Below are positions 1-10,826 of a stretch of 64,000 bases of DNA, one piece after another. Numbering within the stretch: the first letter of the stretch is position 1; every line of letters starts with the position of its first letter. The notes under the pieces were generated by a model, which searched no databases, had not been told where the DNA came from, and worked only from the letters and a program-made list of their open reading frames with translations. Location of the stretch: positions 248,001 through 312,000 of the forward strand of contig BCIV01000008.1 in NCBI GenBank assembly GCA_001600055.1, given 5' to 3'. The position numbers were made by a program, and so were the translations under genes. The DNA is from Filobasidium wieringae (taxonomy: Eukaryota; Basidiomycota; Tremellomycetes; Filobasidiales; Filobasidiaceae).

Positions 1-1761
1 CGGGATAAAACCACTTACATTCCGATATGAACCACAATAGCGTACAATTCGTACAATCTATCCGGGTTGGTGACATCATCGCTCGTATTGAACAATCGCA
101 GTTGCATGGGGAAGGTTACTCGATAAGCCAATTTGACGAATCGTCCAACTTGTTCTTGATATTTGAATCGCTTCAAGTGCAAGGCAAGAATGTTGGGAAG
201 ACGCTTGATTTTCATTCTAGGGTTAAGTCAAAAGGTTATCAGCGAGAAGTGTATGGCGGTGTAATTGAAAACGACCGGACTGACCTCTTCTCAGCTTCTT
301 GCAACCCGCCACAAGTATCACAAAAGAACTTGTTCTTCTGACACAACATCTCGCTGGCCGAAAACTGCCTCAAACAAGCAGTAACGGAAGAGTTCTGTTC
401 GATATCGATCGACAGATCGAGGAAAGATTCGTCCCTCGAGGAGCTCTGACAGAAGCAATCGGATCTCGTTCAGTTTTCCAGGATTTCGTTACCAGTGGTG
501 AAAAAACCTACCGTCTCGCAAGTCAAACACCTAGTCTCATTGGTCAACAGCCCCTCGAAAAGCTTATGGACAAAAGTCTTTGCTTCCCCCGAGTCATTGA
601 TGCCCAATCCGAACCTCTTCAATCCGCCCAGCCTTTCTTCCCTCTCCTCCCTCTCACTCTTCCCCATACTCTTCTCCAACTCCTCGACATCCTCGGCTAT
701 CTTGTTCAAGAGCCATCCCAAGAACTCATGTGCGTCTTGATGCATGTTTCCTCTGAAAAGTTCGTTCTCTCTCTTGACGGTTCTAACGAGTTCTTCAGGC
801 CTGACCACCCCTTTCCCCATCGTTCCTGCTCCATGCGCTCCTCCTCCCCGAACAAACGGTCGGTCGGGATTATGCGGGTTGAACAAGGTAGTGCCTCCCG
901 TAGTCTCTGCACCCGGTGGCTTTTGCTGAGGGGGTTTAGGAGGTGGTGGTGGATGAGGTGGGGATGAATCGATGTATTGGAACAAGGATTGAACGGCGCT
1001 TAACAAAGAGGGTAAAGGCAGGTTTGGATCTCTAGGCGCGACCGGGGTTGATAGTGCATTATAGGAGGCCTGACGTGCTGGGTTCGGACGATTTGCGGGT
1101 ATAGCAGGAGCTGAAGCGGCCGCACTGGAGTCCGTCGCTACACCGCCGGTTTGTAATCGGGTCAAGTTTCCTTTGGCAGCGGGAGAGGTTGCGAGAGGTA
1201 CGTTCAAGGAAGAAGACTTTTTCCCACCCATGCCCATGCTCCATCTTCCCTTGTTCGGAGTATCGCCCAATCCAGTCGGCGTGGTTCCGGTCTCTATTGC
1301 CTCGGAGACTGGTTCAGGATAATCATACCCAGGCAATTTTCCTCCATTCGCTTCGATCTCTTTGAAGGTCTGAGCGATCTCGGAAACGGTAGGCCCGTTC
1401 GGTATCGTAGGAGGTGTAGGATTAGGGTATGAGTCAATCAACTGTCGAAAGGGAACACAGTGATAGAGGGCCTGAAGCACCGAGTTGCAATAACAAGTAT
1501 TCCCGAACTGGAGATTCACCCCACATAATCCTTGATCAGCTATCAACCCCTTTCATTCTGAATCGATTGGTTGAGACCTACGTTTTCTAACCCGAAGAAG
1601 GTATTATCTGCTATAGCTTTGTGACTCTCTGGAACCTCCAATTCGATCTCTTTCTCTATGACGGGGACCGTTACTTCTGTTGTTCCGTTCGGACCGGGAG
1701 AAACCGAGATGGATTGAGAAGTCGACGTATTCGTCCTGAATGCCTTCTTAAATTTCGACAT
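1..1761 (-). CDS. Ubiquitin carboxyl-terminal hydrolase, USP12/46 (yeast Ubp9/13) type, 3' end beyond the left edge
   Basis: A cysteine protease expected to remove ubiquitin from proteins. I read exons 1761-1582, 1507-512, 445-285 and 216-19, with introns 1508-1581, 446-511 and 217-284; a donor GTAAGT at 18 leads off the window. Splicing rebuilds the Cys box [18 protein letters not shown] with catalytic Cys65. Further on are the QDAHEFL box ([15 protein letters not shown]), two CxxC pairs of the zinc-binding fingers (RCLTC and FFCDTC), [12 protein letters not shown], and VVHIG just before the missing catalytic His. The segment [18 protein letters not shown] fits the USP12/46 group better than other USPs. 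A Pro/Ser-rich insert of roughly 200 residues lies between the Cys box and the QDAHEFL box, longer than in the animal proteins. In animals this group needs WD40 activators; that is family knowledge, not seen here. Confidence 0.9.
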
Positions 1762-2513
1762 GATGGAATGTGATTGACTGGGTGAATATTATTTGAAGGG
1801 TGCTTGGTGGGTATGAAAGATGATGCCTTCTGTAGGTGTTGATGATAGATTACTAGTGGGTGATATTCAGGCGTTTTGCCGAAGTCTCCGTCGTGACGTT
1901 CTGTTGCACTGGACCAAGCTGGTGGATCTGGTGTTGAGTTCTGAGCGAGGAGGCGTAGGCGATTCAAGATACAAGATCGAAAGTCCTGGTTGCCTTGGTG
2001 ATCGGTCTGACTATCACGATGAAGTCTGAGTGCAAGTGTGGTGACAAGGACCCGAGTTCATTCGGCGTTGAGCGCGACGACGTCAATACGAGCCGTAGAG
2101 CGATCCGGTCAAGACGAGAGGACGCGGACACGAGGTTACAGCGTGTACGTGTAGACCGATGAATGAGAGATACAGTCGGAGACGAGCTGTGACGATCTGA
2201 ACGCTGAGTGCACTGGCAAATGTTGTCAGAGCCAAAGTCGACATCGGAGACTGACGATGTTGGATCCCCCAACCTCGTGGCGCTGCGGTCTCTCTCCGGG
2301 ATTTGCATCCGCGCGGGCCGAACATGCATCGATGATCATCATCATCTAGCGGACATCAGCATCTGATCACTGGATCATTGACCGGAAGTCTCTCTACTCT
2401 TGTTATCGTCGCTATACAACGGTGGGATGGTACACACACTAGGTATGGATTTTTTGCTGATACACCTACGAACGCACAATCGGGTGTGGCGAGTTGCCCA
2501 TTCTGCTTTCCTC
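1762..2513. other. Intergenic: promoter side of the deubiquitinase, 3' side of SEC6
   Basis: Both neighbours are on the minus strand, so this stretch holds the 3' flank of SEC6 and the 5' flank of the deubiquitinase. Short open frames occur on both strands, but none has splice-site support or a recognisable product. I see no RNA gene. Confidence 0.5.
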
Positions 2514-5075
2514 TCATCCTCGTAAAGAGTACGCCTGAGCGGCAAGCGGTGCAGCATACGCCGCCGCCTTGCCCTTTAGATTGGTCAACAGACTTTCATT
2601 GGGGTTTTGAACTCGGACCTGTTATTCGGTAGATTCATTAGCGGTCATTTCTCGGACCAGCATCGGTCTTTCCCACTCACCATGATCGTCGGTTCTTCCG
2701 GTTCCCCCAATCCTTCTTCCCTGATCTTCCGTCGAAGTGTCTCCAGGACCTCGTTCAACGTGACCTTGTCCATATCGTCCCTTCCCCTTAGTAGCGCCTC
2801 TATGAATGGCAAGTTCGGTCCATGCTTCTTAGCAAACTGCCAATAATCCATAAAGATCATCTCCGGACTAGCCGCCAGCATGGATAAGAGCTGATCGATG
2901 ATCTCAAATTCCGAAGAAAGGTCTTCCTCCTTCTTGTACTCGTTGAAGAACATGAACACCTTACTCGTGTCCGATTTGATCTTCTCTAGGGCACTTGGTA
3001 TTCTCAGGCCTCTTGCTGGTACTCTTCTTATAGCGTTCAGATAGATGGACAGGAATTGGACGAGCATGTCTTCTATCAGAATATCAAAGATGGCTTGGTT
3101 CAAGTGACCCCGATAATCCTGAGTGTAATCCTTCATCGTCTCCACGATCTGATCCATCAAAGGCTCAGCGTACCAGTTCAGAGTAAACAGGTTCTTCGTC
3201 ACCCCCTTGAGATCGTTGAAAATCAGATCGATCAGGGTCTGGATACACTTCTTCGCTACATCCAAATACCCATCGATCGCTTCGTTTATCCTCTCCGAGA
3301 TCAACTTCTGGTATTTGGCGGAGACGAGTGGTTCCAATCGGGACGACATGGATTCCGCATAATCTGCCGCTTTCAGTTGATCATTGGCCAGCGCTACGAC
3401 GTATTCCACCAATCCAGGCGGGGTGGATTCGGGCTGAGCGACTTGTCTATTGTATTCCCTTTCGAGGATTTTCAGCCACTGTGCTTGACAGCTCATCATG
3501 ACTTTTCCTGACTCGGCCACTACTCTGGCCAAGACAGCTCCTTGACCTGAATCGGCTGCGAGGTCGACCTGTTGATTGGCCATCTGGAACATGATGACAG
3601 CGAATTGAAGGACATAAGTCCCATCCTGATCCGTCTCTGGCGGTGCGTCCCTCGAAGTGAAATCTTTCTGCTCAGTCCGCATCAAGTTGATCGTCCACTT
3701 GTCAAACTTGTCCACGATCAGGGTGACGTAGTCTTCTATCAGATCCTGTGATTTCCCATCCAGCAAAGCGGGTTGTAACCAAGCAGCCGGTACTTCGAAC
3801 TCCTTCATCACCCCTCTATATTCCTTGATCCAAGCGTGCATACGTAAGAGGACTCTAGCTTCAGGATTACTCTTCACAATCCCCTGTAAAGCTTCGTTCA
3901 GTCGGGTATGATACGCCTTCACGAAGAATTCCCAGATATTGTAGTCCTCGGGGAACAACGGTCTGACATCCGTTTCGATCCGATCGAGGTCCTTGAACAT
4001 CCACGTCAGATCGTCAAGGAATCCTACCCCATCCGTCGCCTGAATCTCAGCATCATCGAATGATTTCCGGACGGAGGCTGTGATCTTGTCCATCAGCTTA
4101 TGCCGGTAGTTTTTGATGAGACGAGCGTTGGCTTGCATAGATCGAGCACGCATGGCCGAATCAGCGTTGGCTACCTTTTTGATGAGTCGCAATGCAACGG
4201 CCTATGCAACCCTACAGTCAGAAACCTGGTTGGTTTAGCGACCCAAATCTAGCAACTCACTTTTTGATCCTCCTTTCCTTCCACCTCTATTATTTTCAAC
4301 AACCTCACGATAGCCCCTCCATTCCCCTCCCGTGCGGTTTCTAGTATATTCGCCGCGATGGCCCATAACCACTCCTCGAACCTGTTGCCCAAATCATCCA
4401 ACCTCTCAAACCAACCGACCAACGTCCTCCTATCTTCTTGTCCTTGTTCGCCCTTGCCCGCTGACTTTTTCGCCTGATGTAAAGCTTCGTTACGAAAAGC
4501 TTCAAGCTGTTGAAGTTGATAGTGTATGGGAAGAAGATTTGGGGACGGGCCACAGGGACCCAAAGGGTGTGACTGATCGGATGTTAAAAGGGCGTCGAGG
4601 TGAGAGACTTTGTCGGACATGGTCTGGAGGTTTTTAACCATGGTTGCCGTTTGACTAAGGTTCCGATGAATGTTGGCAACCTGGAGTGACGGTACATCTT
4701 CATCAGACACGATAATCAGTGCGCCAACTGAAAACTTACCTTTGAAATCTTCACAAATACCTCGAAGCCTTCCGTCTGAGTATTCTCACCTTCCTTCAAC
4801 TGTTCAATCCCGATCATCTCCTCTCTCAGCCTTCCAATCGAATTCCTAGCCTCAACCAGCTTTCTCAGCCCATCCCTGGTCTCATCCAACTGAGTCTGAG
4901 CACATTCGTTCAGCCTCGCATCTATCTGAGCCTTTTCTTTGAGCAGCTTTTTCCGATGAGCGGAGAGTTTGACGAGATCGTCAGGAGACCGTAACAAGTC
5001 GGCGAGGGGGTTTGAGCTGGCGCCTGGGATAAGGGATGCGCTCCCCGTTGCCGAGGTTGGCAATAGGAGAGCCAT
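2514..5075 (-). CDS. SEC6: Exocyst complex subunit Sec6
   Basis: Part of the exocyst, the eight-protein tether that docks secretory vesicles at the plasma membrane. Exons 5075-4740, 4680-4261, 4201-2681 and 2618-2514 (introns 4681-4739, 4202-4260, 2619-2680) give 793 residues, the usual Sec6 length. The N-terminus is coiled-coil (LKEKAQIDARLNE, LRKLVEARNSIGRL). The C-terminal helical-bundle part includes WMFKDLDRIETDVRPLFP and YNIWEFFVKAYHTRLNEALQ, which match the family well. The last exon encodes NPNESLLTNLKGKAAAYA and a stop. I placed the last intron because the genomic reading after ATCATG otherwise ends in an unlikely tail, while splicing restores a helix-rich C-terminus in phase 0. The start at 5075 is the first ATG of the exon. 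Confidence 0.93.
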
Positions 5076-6706
5076 TGTGACTCGTTGTTAGATGCTCTTT
5101 TGCGCTTGAAAGGAGAGCTTTATGTCCCAGACGAGACTTTCATGGTGAGGTGAAGGAGTTCTAAGTGCATGATATCATTTGATTACACGGTCGAGTCCGC
5201 TTGACAGAAAATATCACTTTTTCCATAAATATTCTCGTTTTACCAGAATTTTGGTGTGATCCGGATGTATTCGGAAGCAGTTTTTGTATTATCGCAGCAA
5301 GTGTACTTATAAGCAATCTGCTCTCTCCGAGAATCACAGGCTCAGCGTATGTCCCCGCTAAATATGTTATCTGCTTGAGGACGGGGGCAGGTAATTTACA
5401 GGGGATTACCAATGTACAATTTTCTTGACAAGGGGGACCAAATGCTTGATGTACTTGCCTAGAATGAGTAGCAGCGAGAGTATGAAACGGGATGTTTCCC
5501 ATCGATACGTCTATGTGAGGATTCGCACTCGTTGCCAGCAGAGAGAGACAGTTTTCCATCTACGGCAGGAGTAGGGAATAGGATACCGCCTGGAGAGGAA
5601 TTGAGACGTCGACACAGAGGGATGGCATCCACAAGGTCTCGCTCTAAAAGACTGCCTGTCAAGGGATTAGGGATTGGGAGTGTTCTGGGACAACAAGTTC
5701 GTAGACCTCTGCACGACGACGGGTGATGGACATGAAGTTGATGATCCTCAAACTTGTGCGCCCGGCACGTAGATCTGGCTCCTTCCGAATGGTTGGAGTC
5801 ACTTTCATTGTGAGTCCTCCATACAGTAGTATGTTACTGTGATTGACACACTGCTGTTCGAGTCTGACTCAAACAGAGGACTCCTGGGTCTTTTCCGTTT
5901 ATCGCTTTCCCCCATATACAGGGCATACGACAATCAAGAATACAAGCAAGTTCAGTAGTTGTACAGCACAAGCGTGTTAGGCGAGATCGAACGAAGGTTT
6001 ATCGTCTGCCAGCAGGACATACGCTCCAGCGGAATTGAATCGTCATCTAGTCATCCCTACCAGCAGGTTGCTATAACAAAATTTGCTATACAATCTGATG
6101 GGCAGGATTTCCAACCCGTACCTTGAGTACGAGACGTCGAAATGGAAAACTCTTCCATATCAAGGTGGCAAACGCACCCATCACTTTCCTCAAGCCTCGG
6201 CCGTCAAGATCTTCGCAAAAGAAACCCATCCCATACCCCGTACCCACGGGGGCCCAGTAAACCAACATAACATCATATCATATCCGCTAACGTTTCTACC
6301 TCCGCCCCGCTAGACTCTTTGCACGAGCCGAGCACGTTTCGTTCACCTGATTGAGGTATTCGCGCGCCAGTCCGGATCGCTATTCTCCCCCTTCGAGCCC
6401 CTTGAGACTTGGAGAATGCGTGGGTGCTCTCCTTTGATTGTTCAAGCCTTCTTGGAGGCTGTCTGGGGTACTATATATCCGGTCTAGTGTTTACTTGTGA
6501 ATAAGTCTCAGGCGATTGTATAGCAAGATCTTCTGTGCTATCAACCCTAAAAGACGTCCAAGCGTTATATCTAGAATCGTTCAGGATAATGTGGATCCAA
6601 CTTACATTCCTCTCACTCCTCTTTGCTCGCAAGTCCATAAACTCTAAACGAAATATTAATATCCAGACCGAATCGCTTACCCTTAAAAATCGTAGTGTCG
6701 AATGCG
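5076..6706. other. Gene-poor stretch with a broken ankyrin-like minus-strand frame
   Basis: Between the divergent SEC6 and the small gene at 6707 I see no intact gene. On the minus strand, open frames at about 5812-5660, 5662-5459 and 5559-5161 follow one another in different phases. One contains SANPHIDVSMGNIPFHTLAA, which resembles an ankyrin repeat turn plus helix. Another minus frame, 6268-6086, encodes 60 residues I cannot place. No convincing introns connect the pieces. See the separate finding. Confidence 0.4.
5161..5812 (-). pseudogene. Possible decayed ankyrin-type gene (very uncertain)
   Basis: Three consecutive minus-strand frames without proper splice sites between them. The first, from ATG at about 5812, reads MKVTPTIRKEPDLRAGRTS and stops near 5665. 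The second contains LLERDLVDAIPLCRRLNS. The third starts at ATG 5559 and contains ENCLSLLATSANPHIDVSMG then NIPFHTLAATHS. The order and the ankyrin-like spacing in the third suggest one ancestral coding sequence with at least two frame breaks. It could also be unrelated noise, or a real gene whose introns I failed to find. Confidence 0.2.
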
Positions 6707-7369
6707 ATGCCTATGCCTATGCCATTCACCTACACCCATTCTCTTCGAGCAGGGGCGACCTGTTCCTACACACTCTTCGCAGCATCAGGACTCCCTCAGA
6801 TAGGAGATATAGGGGGGAACAGTGGGTTGAGTGAATTACAGCAGGAGGTCATTAGAGGGATCGTCCAGGTCAGTAAAACAAGGGAGTGACTGGTTGTAAC
6901 CCTATGACTAATCCCAAATGGACCGACCGTTTATGAATTCCAACCAGTCCGATCCAGAGCGTATTAAACGTCTCTTCAAGCCCGTCAAGGGGGATGTCTG
7001 CGGGTCGACTTCCGTTCATCTCAATGACCCGTCTTCCACGAGTCTATCGATCAGGATGGATTCGATGAGTAACACCGCTCAGACGAGATCGAAGATCATG
7101 TGGCCTTCGATTCTGGGAAAGGCGATCGATTTGACTGAGGAAGCCAATGGGAGGGAGTTCGATAATGAGGGTTTAATGGGTCTGTTGATGACGGGTGAGG
7201 ATCGAACGTCTTTCAATTGAAGATCAAAACGGCATGAGGAACGAGTAGGTCTTTATCGGATTTCGGGCGTTTCATCTTTCGCGCGCTGAGACCGTTCCTT
7301 TTCAATCTCGAACGATCAGGTGACGATGCAGAAGTCGAGAAAGGATGGTTACCAAATGAACTGGATTAA
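6707..7369 (+). CDS. Small spliced protein of unknown function, 152 residues
   Basis: I do not recognise this protein. Exons 6707-6868, 6948-7194 and 7320-7369 (introns 6869-6947 and 7195-7319) close in frame and end LLMTGDDAEVEKGWLPNELD before TAA. The N-terminus is MPMPMPFTYTHSLRAGATCS; an upstream GTG in frame is not a likely start. The middle holds a basic stretch DPERIKRLFKPVKGDVCG and a Ser/Thr-rich segment. Toward the end is SKIMWPSILGKAIDLTEEAN, probably helical. No signal peptide or membrane span is visible. Clean donors (GTCAGT, GTGAGG) and a sensible acidic C-terminus after splicing are the main support. An extra 5' exon is possible. Confidence 0.5.
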
Positions 7370-10300
7370 CGGCCTGTGTGATACAGGAGAACGGCCTGAA
7401 GTGCGGAATCTATAGTGGAGCGAATATGACAGGAACTTGGCCAAGAAGAAGGGGGGGGGACGATACGGACGGTGAACTTGTGAACTGTATGAGAAGCTTT
7501 CAATAATAAGCAACAAGGCAAAAAGAATGTATGTTTTAGATGATGATATAGAAATGTAGAGATAAAACCGTATAAAACGCAAAGGTCGGACTTTGGCCAT
7601 GAGCCGCTAACCTACAGATGGACTGCTGTGACCGGTACAAGCGTCATATTTCCCAAGTCGCCGAGTGATCTACAGTTACAGGCCCTAACGCTGGCGAGCA
7701 AAGTAGTATCCGTCTCGGGGACATCTGATCGTCCAATTGCCTGTGCCTGGAGAGCGATCCATGCGAACTCGAGGGCCAAGGAGGATATATGCTTGCTTTC
7801 CCATCAGAATAGGCCGAATAGGGCGACATAGAGGATGGACCAACGATACAAGCGGCCAAGCCTGGGAGCGGCGAGCGGTGACTACCCTGGGTGTTAGCGC
7901 GGTTCGGATGAACCGGATGTAAACCAGCCATTTACACGGGTGGCTGTTGGGTGCTCGCTTGCAGGGGAGTGATTCGGGGGTGTTCGGTACGCGTGTGAAT
8001 CAGTCACTGGGGGTAGTCACATCGCATCATGACATCAGCCATCGCCATCAGATCAGCCAGCCTGCGGTCACATCAATCATCAGAGGCACACAACTGCTCC
8101 TGGGTCGCATCAACGATCGTCGCTATCAAGGGCAGCGAGGGTGTTCAACGGTCGCCCTTCAAGAGATATACGCATACCGATGTACGACTCGGCAACTCGC
8201 ATTCACATCTCCACGACCGCTCACGTCATCTCGAGAGGAAAACATTCGATCAGGGATGGTCATTACGTGGCAGTTGCACAGATGGAAGCTTTACCACGAT
8301 ACGCGCAAGATTTCAGATTTCAGGCATTTATTATCTATCTTGCTCTTGTATCTGCCCGCTCGATGCCTCGATGTGCATATCCGCATTATCGCTCGTTGTC
8401 ATAGCTACCACTACCACAGCTACTACGCTTTACAATCTCGTTCACTATATCCCGTGTCTCTTTATCCTTGATACCCTGCTCGTCTTCACCCTCGCTCGCT
8501 CGCCGTTCCAGTCGATACCGACCCTACCTCCACCTTTCCGCACGCAGCTGGAATCCTCTCGAAACACGACCAGGCGACCAGGCGACCAGATTACCAAGAC
8601 GACCCGATCCAGCGACCAGCGAGTCGGATTCGATACCCGGTATCTACATAGCAAATAGCACACTGACTAGCAACTAGCGAAACGTATCAAACGAAAATCG
8701 ATTTGGATATCGTCAAAGCAAACGAATAAACGAAGCAGTTCTTCTACCCTTCACCTAAACAGGAAAAACAGAGACAACCAACCTCTCAACGCAAACTACC
8801 CCGTTCCATCCTCTCCACACTACAAAGTTCAAGAAACAATCAAAAACGATCGAGATCGACGTCGAATCGACGATAAAAGCATTGCCTACCGCATTCAATA
8901 GAGGACAACCTTTACTCCTCTACTCATCTTCTCGAAATTGAAGGATCGGATTCCGCCAAGGACGAAGCAGAATTTCAGCACTCAAGGTTCTTTCAAAGGA
9001 AAACAGTTCCCAATCCGTTGACGATCTTAGAGAGAAACAGAGGTATCGAGTTTCCAAGGCTTTTTCAATTAGCGACGAATCCAGAGATATTTTGTTTCTC
9101 GATAATCAAAGCGAACTGATAGGCTTGATAGGACCGAGCCATCCTTCAAGGAAACAAGAAGAGAGATCAACTAATCGATCAGTCGCTCAGTCGGTTGTCC
9201 TGTTCTGGTGATCTTTATATCCTGTCACCCATCACATAACCGCTCGCCGAAGACGATAGAAACACACCGCCGAGCTTCCTCGACCGACCTTGACCGAGGT
9301 CATCTATCCATCCTCACCCCTCACCAACCCTAATCCATCCCGGACCACCGCACCGCCGTACGCTAGGCATCATCCCCGCCCATCTCCCTTGCACCGAATC
9401 CTGAGCTCTCAGAGAACGGGCAAAAGGATCCATTGGGGATATAGAATCACGTCCCGTATTGTCGATCTCGAGCGTTTTAGGAGGAATATCGGGGTTACGT
9501 CACGCGAGCGAGAGAGAGCGGAAAGCGGGTTTTCTTCGTGTTTTATTGCAGCACCGATAAGCGTTCCATCACAAGATCACACACACGCCCACGCCCGCCG
9601 AGAGGACGAGACGGTACGAGAGAGACATAAACAAGGTTTTTTTCACCCGGTTGGTCGTCAAACACACAGACAGGGAAGAGGTGAGTCTGTTTTCATTGAG
9701 CTGCCATCTTCCATCCGTCCTCCTCCATCCCTTTCTCGCCTTGATTCGCACCCCCACCCCACGGAAGAGCTCGCGCTCGGTTAGAAGGAAAGAGCGAATT
9801 CGATAGCAAGAGGGTTTGTCACTCTTTCCCCCCCCCACCCCTGCTTGCCTGATCGCTGGCTTTTAAGCGATTCGTTCGATTCCGTGTCGATCCTTTTTGT
9901 CACCTCGCCGTTCAGGGCCGGGTCAGACACTGTCAGACAGAAAGAAGGCGGAGAGCTCGGGATATCTACATCTACGAGGTGGAGGGATCCCTTTTTCGCT
10001 AGTTCAGATTGATTGATCTTCTTCTTTCCTCTTCCTTATTGTCATTCGATCCTGCAGGGCAAGAACTGCAGACGGAAGCGACAGCGAGTTTCCGTTTTTG
10101 AGATTGTGTGATTGGAGTTGGGAGAAAAAAGAAGGAGAAGGGGAAAATGTCGCTGCGATCGAGTCTACTTGAAAATAACGCTTCCAAACCCGATCGCGTG
10201 GATTAAAGAGATAAACTAGAACGAGCGAGAAAGAAGAGGAGAGATTGAGAGGGACAGAGAGGTCACGTTGCTTCTATACAGTCGGGAAGGAGTTGTCTCT

Positions 10301-10826
10301 CGAAAAAATCAAAGGGATCGTCTTTACCCACAGCGAGACCCAAGTCTACCTATCGCCGAACAACCGATCCTCCCGAGCTAGCAAGGTAATTCTGCTCGAT
10401 ACTTGCCCGTCACCGCCTGTGATCGACACGGCGCCGAGAACGATACACGAACCGCCCCTGCTCATCAGACCACCGACAGACCGACAGAAGGTTCGTCAGC
10501 CGATATCTATACTTTCATCTCGGATTCCTAGCTACTGGAACCACCTCCCACCGAGAGTTATCTGCTACCATCCAGATAATTCATATCATCAAACAACACA
10601 ACACGACTTGCCTCTGACAAGCTCCCAGAGGGCGAGAAAAAGAACCCTCTCTCCATAGCGGGCTGGAACGGAATCTCGGATCCCTTTCAATCTACCGACT
10701 CCTTGATCCTCCTTCTTTTCATCTAGTCTGCGGGTTTCGACGGGAACACGTCTCGTTAAACAGTGGGAGTCGATAGGTTCGAGAAACCCAGTCGCCAATT
10801 CACAGTCGGAATCGCGTCTGCCACCT
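7370..10826. promoter_or_regulatory. 3.4 kb gene-free region upstream of the velvet gene, probably long promoter/leader
   Basis: No gene is recognisable here. From about 8500 to 10800 the plus strand is rich in CT, GA and AGAGAG tracts and short purine or pyrimidine runs, as in long fungal leaders of developmental regulators. Open frames such as 8029-8658 and 9290-9784 exist, but overlapping frames are open at once and composition rather than coding seems to explain them. A short tandem repeat of GGCGACCA units lies at 8568-8589. The stretch could hold a long 5' UTR with upstream ORFs; that is inference. Confidence 0.45.

Noticed and set aside
6086..6268. 60-residue minus-strand frame reading MLVYWAPVGTGYGMGFFCED, considered as a transposase fragment or exon
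   Set aside because: No catalytic motif, terminal repeats or splice partner found.
8029..8658. 209-residue plus-strand frame
   Set aside because: An overlapping frame (7947-8471) is equally open, there is no domain or splice-site support, and the region is low in stop codons on composition grounds.
9290..9784. 164-residue plus-strand frame upstream of the velvet gene
   Set aside because: Begins without an ATG, is made of simple Arg/Ser/Pro/His sequence, and the opposite strand is open as well; treated as leader sequence.
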